Shown here one piece after another: positions 25,021 through 28,877 of a stretch of 28,877 bases of DNA (positions are counted from its first letter, which is position 1; the number at the start of each line of letters is the position of its first letter). A program made the position numbers and the translations under genes. Location: positions 1 through 28,877 of IMG/VR virus record IMGVR_UViG_3300030390_001271, one strand, 5' to 3'. The notes beneath the pieces were generated by a model. It saw only the letters and a program-made list of their open reading frames with translations. It was not told where the DNA came from and did no database searches. Source of the DNA: a virus.

Positions 25021-25180
25021 ACTCTTCTAAATAACTATTATATACATCAATGTAATCTTGTATATTATCAGGACTTTTAAGAAATCTTGGATTTTCATCA
25101 CGTAATTCTTCTAAATATTTAATATATTCTTTTAAATCATCATAATCTTTTTGTGTTTCTATTTTTGTTTTAATTCCCAT
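25004..25180 (-). CDS. Small acidic protein between terminase genes, 58 aa
   Basis: ATG at 25180, stop at 25004, overlapping the start of terL by 17 bp. Sequence begins MGIKTKIETQKDYDDLKEYI and is helical and acidic, with many Tyr, Asp and Glu residues. Not recognised. The position between small and large terminase genes and the overlap support a real, co-translated gene, possibly a packaging accessory protein. Too short for a firm functional call. Confidence 0.6.
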   Translation of the reverse strand: MGIKTKIETQKDYDDLKEYIKYLEELRDENPRFLKSPDNIQDYIDVYNSYLEEYDNKL

Positions 25181-25198
25181 CTTTATTAATTCTTTTTT

Positions 25199-25318
25199 TT
25201 ATTTATTAATTATATTTTTAATACCTTCTATTAGAAACATAATATATTGTAATTCTAATTCATATGAAGAACTTGATTTAATCAATAGTTGTTCAAGTTG
25301 TTTTATTTTATTTCTCAT
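25199..25318 (-). CDS. Micro-protein coupled to terminase small subunit, 39 aa
   Basis: ATG at 25318 overlaps the TGA of the small terminase gene in the arrangement ATGA, a sign of translational coupling. The protein (MRNKIKQLEQLLIKSSSSYE and on) has a short coiled-coil-like start and a hydrophobic middle. No function can be recognised. The coupling is the main reason for calling it. Confidence 0.5.
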   Translation of the reverse strand: MRNKIKQLEQLLIKSSSSYELELQYIMFLIEGIKNIINK

Positions 25319-25824
25319 ATCTCAATATCACATACACATTGACCATCTTCACAGTCAGGACAACCACCAGAGAAAGTATCTTCTACTACATCATCTGGAT
25401 TAACATAATTTATTGTTATACCTTTATGTTCTATTTCACTTTTTTCAGGTGCATAAGAACCTGTAACTCTAGCTAATTGGTCTAAAGCTTTTAAAGCTGT
25501 TGGATATTGTTTTAAATCTTTTGTTAAATACAATATCTCTTTTAATTCGTTCAATATCTTTTCTCTGTTCATAATTATTTTCTTGTCAGTTTTTTCATCT
25601 AATTCTTTATTTCTTCTATTTAGTTCGTATATCACATAAGGATGTCTAACTAATAAATATCCATTTCTTTTATTGGTAGCATCTATATTACCAGGATAAA
25701 CTTTTTTATAAGCCTCAGTCGCATTACAACATATCATATATTCTCTAATGAATTTATCATACTTCATTCTTTGACTTTTAGACTTCATACCAAATCTATT
25801 CAATAAAGGGTCTTTACTTCTCAT
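25315..25824 (-). CDS. terS: Terminase small subunit
   Basis: Recognises phage DNA for packaging. Residues about 22-46 (YDKFIREYMICCNATEAYKK, then VYPG) give the N-terminal helix-turn-helix of Terminase_2-type small subunits, followed by YLLVRHPYVIYELNRRNKEL and a long central coiled coil for ring formation (about 75-125). The QLARVTGSYAPEK region is a common feature of such proteins in Bacteroidota phages. The last 17 residues (GGCPDCEDGQCVCDIEI) hold four Cys in C-x2-C and C-x-C pairs, unusual for this family and able to bind a metal. Its start overlaps the stop of the 39-aa gene upstream (TAATG). Confidence 0.85.
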   Translation of the reverse strand: MRSKDPLLNRFGMKSKSQRMKYDKFIREYMICCNATEAYKKVYPGNIDATNKRNGYLLVRHPYVIYELNRRNKELDEKTDKKIIMNREKILNELKEILYLTKDLKQYPTALKALDQLARVTGSYAPEKSEIEHKGITINYVNPDDVVEDTFSGGCPDCEDGQCVCDIEI

Positions 25825-25943
25825 TACTCTCCTTTAGCTATTTTTATAGCTTTACTTACATACATATAAGGTAACATAAATGGTAATGTTAAAGGTGTTA
25901 TTATTAAAAATAACAAAACCTTAATTATTCTTTTTCTAATCAT
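25824..25943 (-). CDS. Single-span membrane micro-protein, 39 aa
   Basis: ATG at 25943, stop TAA at 25824 in a TAATG junction with the small terminase gene. Sequence: a basic start (MIRKRIIKVLLFLIIT), a hydrophobic stretch with several prolines (PLTLPFMLPYMYV), then a basic tail. An A/G-rich AAAGGAG sequence near its end could serve as ribosome site for terS. Topology suggests one membrane span. It may be a holin-like or single-peptide lysis factor, or an unrelated small membrane protein; position among packaging genes does not decide. Confidence 0.55.
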   Translation of the reverse strand: MIRKRIIKVLLFLIITPLTLPFMLPYMYVSKAIKIAKGE

Positions 25944-26130
25944 AGTTTGTTTCATAATATTTTTTTACTTTATTAAATATACCTCTTATTACAGAAGGAC
26001 ATTTACTACAGTGTCTTTGGTTTGATTTACTTATTATACTATAAGCTTCATATAACCTTGTTATTCTGTCTTTACTCATAGTTGTCCAAGTAACTATTTC
26101 TTTTAATTCCTTTTCTAATTCATCTTTCAT
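25936..26130 (-). CDS. Small protein with CxxC motif, 64 aa
   Basis: Begins MKDELEKELKEIVTWTTMSK, is helical, and has RHCSKCPSVIRGIFNKVKKYY near the C-terminus (Cys42 and Cys45). The pattern of an acidic helix followed by a C-x2-C and a basic helix recurs in small proteins of Bacteroidota phages near a DUF1360-like gene, as here. Possibly DNA-binding. Its start overlaps the preceding gene's stop (ATGA). Confidence 0.65.
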   Translation of the reverse strand: MKDELEKELKEIVTWTTMSKDRITRLYEAYSIISKSNQRHCSKCPSVIRGIFNKVKKYYETNYD

Positions 26131-26378
26131 AATTCAATATCTGTTTTTATTAAATACTTATCTAATAAGTAAAATAACATACTAATGAAACCAGAGAAGT
26201 ATATATCTTTAGTTAGTATTAAAGTTACCCAGAACGAGCAACACATCATACAACTTAATATCTTCTTTGGTATCAATATTATTGTCTTAGGTCTTTTTAA
26301 AACTTGATTAAATTCTTCTATAAAATCGTTATAGTGTGTGAGTAACCAAGTTATACCTATTATCTTTATTATAATCAT
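26127..26378 (-). CDS. Small membrane protein, DUF1360-like, 83 aa
   Basis: Two or three hydrophobic stretches (MIIIKIIGITWLL; FWVTLILTKDIYFSGFISMLF) and the motif ILSCMMCCSFWVTLI (about 40-54), which recalls the L-x-C-x2-C-x-x-FW motif of DUF1360-type proteins common in phages. The function of that group is not known; a membrane role during infection or lysis is possible. It is coupled to both neighbours by 4-bp ATGA overlaps, so it belongs to the same operon as the sigma factor and the terminase genes. Confidence 0.7.
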   Translation of the reverse strand: MIIIKIIGITWLLTHYNDFIEEFNQVLKRPKTIILIPKKILSCMMCCSFWVTLILTKDIYFSGFISMLFYLLDKYLIKTDIEL

Positions 26379-26989
26379 ATCGTATTAAAATATATAATTT
26401 TATCGTTGATGTTTTTAATATCGTCTTTAAACACCTTAATAATCTTATCTTTGGTTTTTTGTATATTGTTAAAAATAGAGGTTACAGGTATATCTAAAAT
26501 TGAACCTACGTCTCTATAAGTGTTGTCTTGATTAAAATATAAATCAAATATACCTTTATCATAAAACGACCTTGGATTAGATTTTAATTCTGAATCAAAG
26601 TATTTATTTATCTTAACCATTAATTCAGTGTAATCTTTTTCTATCTCTTCTAATAGAATAAATTTCTCTTCTTTGTCAATACTACCTATTTCATATTTAA
26701 CTTCATCATAATCAACACCAATAGGTTTTCTATACGTATAGTAATATCTACTATTAACAGATTTTAAATTGTTCTTAATAATGATATAAACATATCTCAT
26801 CATTTCATTATTCTTTTCTGTTGTTCTTTCTAATATCTGATTTAGTTTAACTTCATCTTTATTAGACATTATAATGAATAGGTCTTGGTAAAAGTCTTCA
26901 GCGTCTCTTCTATTAGGTACCATATTGTAAATAAACTTATTCATCAATTCTTCTTTATTATTTATTAACCAATTATAAATATTGTTCAT
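26375..26989 (-). CDS. Sigma-70-family (ECF-like) transcription factor, 204 aa
   Basis: Two-domain sigma factor layout. Region 2-like residues about 24-40 (PNRRDAEDFYQDLFIIM) correspond to the D-A-E-D-x-x-Q-D segment that binds the core enzyme and the -10 element. Region 4-like residues about 152-180 (NQDNTYRDVGSILDIPVTSI, then FNNIQKTKDKI) form the helix-turn-helix for the -35 element. A longer linker lies between them. Length is near that of ECF sigma factors. It should direct host RNA polymerase to phage promoters. The class L elements, upstream of late blocks, are the obvious candidate targets, and its own operon begins near class E copy 3. Anti-sigma activity is a less likely alternative. 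Confidence 0.75.
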   Translation of the reverse strand: MNNIYNWLINNKEELMNKFIYNMVPNRRDAEDFYQDLFIIMSNKDEVKLNQILERTTEKNNEMMRYVYIIIKNNLKSVNSRYYYTYRKPIGVDYDEVKYEIGSIDKEEKFILLEEIEKDYTELMVKINKYFDSELKSNPRSFYDKGIFDLYFNQDNTYRDVGSILDIPVTSIFNNIQKTKDKIIKVFKDDIKNINDKIIYFNTI

Positions 26990-26992
26990 ATT

Positions 26993-27454
26993 TTATATTA
27001 TTTTTTTACCATCTTGTATTTTAAAATGAACTAACTTCTTATCTACATAATTATTATTACCATTCGATGCTGTGTGTTTAGGACACCTCTTAATAGAAGT
27101 CGTGGTTTCTGTTCTTGTTAAATCAAAGAAATACATACCATTTGTAAACTGAACTAAAAAACCAGCTCTTATTTCCATATCAACCTTTTTGATTTTATTG
27201 GCTTCTTTAATTTCTTCATTTATCTTATCTATTTTCATTTGTTCTAATATCGTATCAGGATATTGAGTGTCTTTAACACTTCTTGTTTTAACTTCAGTGA
27301 AATAGATATAATCTTCTTTATAAGTAAAAACAAAATCATATGAACTAAATGATTCATTAAATATCTTTCTTACTTTTATGTTATTACTATTTACTGCTAA
27401 TTCAAATGTCTTAATTGTTTCTGTTTCTTTGTTTATATGTTCTTTAAAATTCAT
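26993..27454 (-). CDS. PD-(D/E)XK nuclease-like protein, 153 aa
   Basis: Residues 38-57 show the motif: Asp40 in SSYDFVF, then 13 residues, then EVK (Glu54, Lys56) in YFTEVKTR, with Gln72 (LEQMK) and a following helix, as in small restriction-like or resolvase-like nucleases. The family often occurs in phage early regions and may act on branched DNA, in host DNA breakdown or in recombination. The C-terminal part (ETTTSIKRCPKHTASNGN) is a conserved-looking extension. It stands 3 bp before the sigma factor gene. The substrate cannot be told from the sequence. Confidence 0.7.
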   Translation of the reverse strand: MNFKEHINKETETIKTFELAVNSNNIKVRKIFNESFSSYDFVFTYKEDYIYFTEVKTRSVKDTQYPDTILEQMKIDKINEEIKEANKIKKVDMEIRAGFLVQFTNGMYFFDLTRTETTTSIKRCPKHTASNGNNNYVDKKLVHFKIQDGKKII

Positions 27455-27561
27455 AGTTTACTTTATTTTTGTCTGTCATTATCTCAGTATTATAAAAATA
27501 TGTGTTTATTATTTAAATTAATTAAACTTTTTACACACATTAACGTATAATTATTATAGAT

Positions 27562-27717
27562 TTATGATTTAGATTTTCTTCTTTCTTCTAAAATCTCTTC
27601 AATCATAGAATCTAACTTCTCTTTAGAAATAAGAGTTGTATTAGATTTAGGATTTTTTAATTTTTCTTGAGTTAATTCATCAGATATAGATAATATCTTC
27701 TTTAATTTGTCGGACAT
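27562..27717 (-). CDS. Small helical protein heading the early operon, 51 aa
   Basis: ATG at 27717 (MSDKLKKILSISDELTQEKL and on), stop at 27562. It is highly charged and helical, ending in EERRKSKS. It lies 19 bp after class E copy 3, so it is the first gene of the block leading to nuclease, sigma factor and terminase. Not recognised. About 107 bases without a gene follow before the nuclease gene; they are AT-rich with no clear signal. Confidence 0.6.
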   Translation of the reverse strand: MSDKLKKILSISDELTQEKLKNPKSNTTLISKEKLDSMIEEILEERRKSKS

Positions 27718-27735
27718 AATAGTTTTCTTTTTCTT

Positions 27736-27766
27736 TATATATTAAATAAAAAAAACCATTTTTTGT
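27736..27766 (-). promoter_or_regulatory. Class E element, copy 3
   Basis: Same 31-bp length as the other two. On the coding strand ACAAAAAATGGT, then about 9 T-rich bases, then TTAATATATA. One base differs in the first block (TGG for CGG) and the middle is different. It lies just after the stop of the 86-aa gene and before the 51-aa gene. Confidence 0.5.
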
Positions 27767-27772
27767 GTTTTA

Positions 27773-28033
27773 CTATTTATTCTGTTTTTCTTTGATAATA
27801 CCACTAATAATACTATCTATATTAATACTTTTCTTTAATAATACTATATTTTTACCATTATTTCTTAATTCAATGAATTGTTCTAATATTAAGTTTTTAG
27901 CTTCATCATAAGTTAATCTATCACATTCATAAGCTAATATAATCTTATTATTTATTTCATCATCGGTTCTTAACCATTCTATACTTTTCTTTCTACCTCT
28001 TTTCTTTGGTTTATTATCTAATTCATCAAACAT
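27773..28033 (-). CDS. Small basic hypothetical protein, 86 aa
   Basis: Starts MFDELDNKPKKRGRKKSIEW; PKKRGRKK (8-15) is a basic patch resembling an AT-hook or DNA-contacting tail. Residues about 25-60 could form a helix-turn-helix-like unit (ILAYECDRLTYDEAKNLILE), but this is uncertain. It is encoded 17 bp after the polymerase-like gene and probably on the same transcript, so a replication or regulatory partner is plausible. Class E copy 3 follows its stop. Confidence 0.65.
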   Translation of the reverse strand: MFDELDNKPKKRGRKKSIEWLRTDDEINNKIILAYECDRLTYDEAKNLILEQFIELRNNGKNIVLLKKSINIDSIISGIIKEKQNK

Positions 28034-28050
28034 AATTTTAATTGTTATTT

Positions 28051-28877
28051 TTACATAGACACCTTTTCTATTGATAATGAAGGTTGACTATCATACTTAT
28101 CTTCAAAGTTGTTTAGAATACTTTGTTTAGTGTCATATAAGTCTTTCTTATCAATAATAAAACTATCGTGTATAGTATAATATGATATACCTTTAGTATC
28201 TAATTCTCTAGCTATAATATCTAAACATATTTGACTTTCTACTTTCTGCATTTCAATAGCAAATTGATTATGTTGTCTTTTCTTCTTTGATTCAATATGT
28301 TCTAATATAGATGGAAAGATATCTTTGAATATGTTCTTTTGTTTACAATAAGATGTGTTCTTAGAATAGAATATACAAAACATTAAGTTCTTTATTTCTT
28401 TTCTTGTAATCTCTTTACCTGTTCTTGTATAAACAGACCTACCAAAGTTCTCATAGAACTGACCCATTGATGTCCAGTCTTTGTATTTCTGAACTTCTTC
28501 TTTATCTTTTACATCATCTAAGAGAAGACTTAACATATAAGGTTGACTATTTACTATATCAATAGAATAAAGTTCTTTATCTGTCTTAATAAACTGTTTG
28601 TATTCTGATTTAAGTGATGTTAGATTAGTATCTATTCTACCATTCGTTTTATTCTTCTTAAAAAACAAGTCACCATCTTTAATAGCGTTTAATGAAATGA
28701 ATATAGAGTTATATTTATTAACAACTTTAACATATTGTTTCATAAACTCAGTTGTTTTATTATTTTTAATAGTGTTATTTAATCTTTCTATAGATATATA
28801 ATACCATTCATTCAAATAATCTAATGCTTTATTATAATCTATATCAAATTCTTTTAGATAAAAGTCTTTATATGTAG
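28051..28877 (-). CDS. Palm-domain polymerase-like protein (Pol A / T7 RNAP superfamily), C-terminal part
   Basis: C-terminal part of the 409-aa protein that begins at 482. Numbering in the full protein: motif A is SIDIVNSQPYML (Asp241), motif B is RKEIKNLMFCIFYS (Arg293, Lys297), and motif C is YYTIHDSFII (His371-Asp372). The order and spacing match the palm/fingers of family A DNA polymerases and T7-like RNA polymerases. The 'HDSF' form of motif C recalls T7 RNA polymerase. The segment GRIDTNLTSLKSEYKQFI upstream of motif A is also typical of this group. At 409 aa it is far smaller than Pol I or T7 RNAP, and no exonuclease domain is visible. It is the only candidate replication enzyme in the genome, so a role as replicative polymerase, primer-making enzyme or phage RNA polymerase is inferred. 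The apparent start near 28815 is a TTG inside the gene. Stop is at 28051. Confidence 0.75.
   Translation of the reverse strand, partial: TYKDFYLKEFDIDYNKALDYLNEWYYISIERLNNTIKNNKTTEFMKQYVKVVNKYNSIFISLNAIKDGDLFFKKNKTNGRIDTNLTSLKSEYKQFIKTDKELYSIDIVNSQPYMLSLLLDDVKDKEEVQKYKDWTSMGQFYENFGRSVYTRTGKEITRKEIKNLMFCIFYSKNTSYCKQKNIFKDIFPSILEHIESKKKRQHNQFAIEMQKVESQICLDIIARELDTKGISYYTIHDSFIIDKKDLYDTKQSILNNFEDKYDSQPSLSIEKVSM
28799..28877. repeat. Right copy of 79-bp terminal overlap
   Basis: Exact copy of bases 1-79. Joining the copies gives one continuous 409-codon reading frame on the minus strand, from 482 down to 1 and on from 28798 to 28051. This supports circular closure rather than a random duplication. 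Confidence 0.9.

Overview
The window is a complete or nearly complete genome of a tailed phage (siphovirus-like), probably of a marine or aquatic Bacteroidota (Flavobacteriia-like) host. Bases 1-79 recur exactly at 28799-28877, so the contig closes into a circle of 28,798 bp. A 79-base overlap looks like an assembler k-mer join of a circular or circularly permuted genome. The host assignment is inference: the DNA is strongly AT-rich, start codons lack a clear Shine-Dalgarno and have A-rich leaders, and several structural proteins (DUF6712-like connector, XkdF-like protease, the two baseplate proteins, the 134-aa structural protein) are types I know mainly from Bacteroidota phages. The side fibre carries 'LEIYHDG'-type and 'ADDSLTGNR'-type units familiar from marine phage fibres.

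All genes except one lie on the minus strand, so transcription runs from high to low coordinates. Starting at 482 and passing through the junction to 28051 is a 409-aa protein with palm-domain polymerase motifs A, B and C of the DNA polymerase A / T7 RNA polymerase superfamily. It is followed by small early-type genes, a PD-(D/E)XK nuclease, a sigma-70-like factor, two small membrane proteins, and small and large terminase (28033 to 23704). Next comes a tail module (23539 to 9084): tail chaperone-like protein, two HK97-gp10-like proteins, a tail-terminator/fibre fusion, two baseplate proteins (one fused to beta-repeats), a side fibre, an adhesin-like protein and the tape measure. The head module follows (9048 to 3542): protease, scaffold, major capsid, tail tube, a 134-aa structural protein, portal and connector. 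Placing tail before head is unusual. The left end has a single plus-strand gene (a degenerate HNH-like protein), an orphan DNA methyltransferase and a small unknown protein.

Two classes of intergenic element, three copies each, appear to organise transcription. Class E is a 31-bp element with constant ends and length, upstream of the polymerase leader, the methyltransferase and the 51-aa gene that heads the nuclease/sigma/terminase block. Class L is a 106-bp element of constant internal spacing, upstream of the methyltransferase, the side-fibre/tape/head block and the tail-chaperone/baseplate block. A simple model is that the phage sigma factor made from the E-driven block switches on the L elements. 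This is inference. Rho-independent terminators follow the capsid gene, the tail-tube gene and the 154-aa gene.

I see no integrase, helicase, primase, SSB, tRNA, CRISPR or recognisable endolysin. Replication may therefore rely on the polymerase-like protein plus the host, and the lysis genes remain unidentified.
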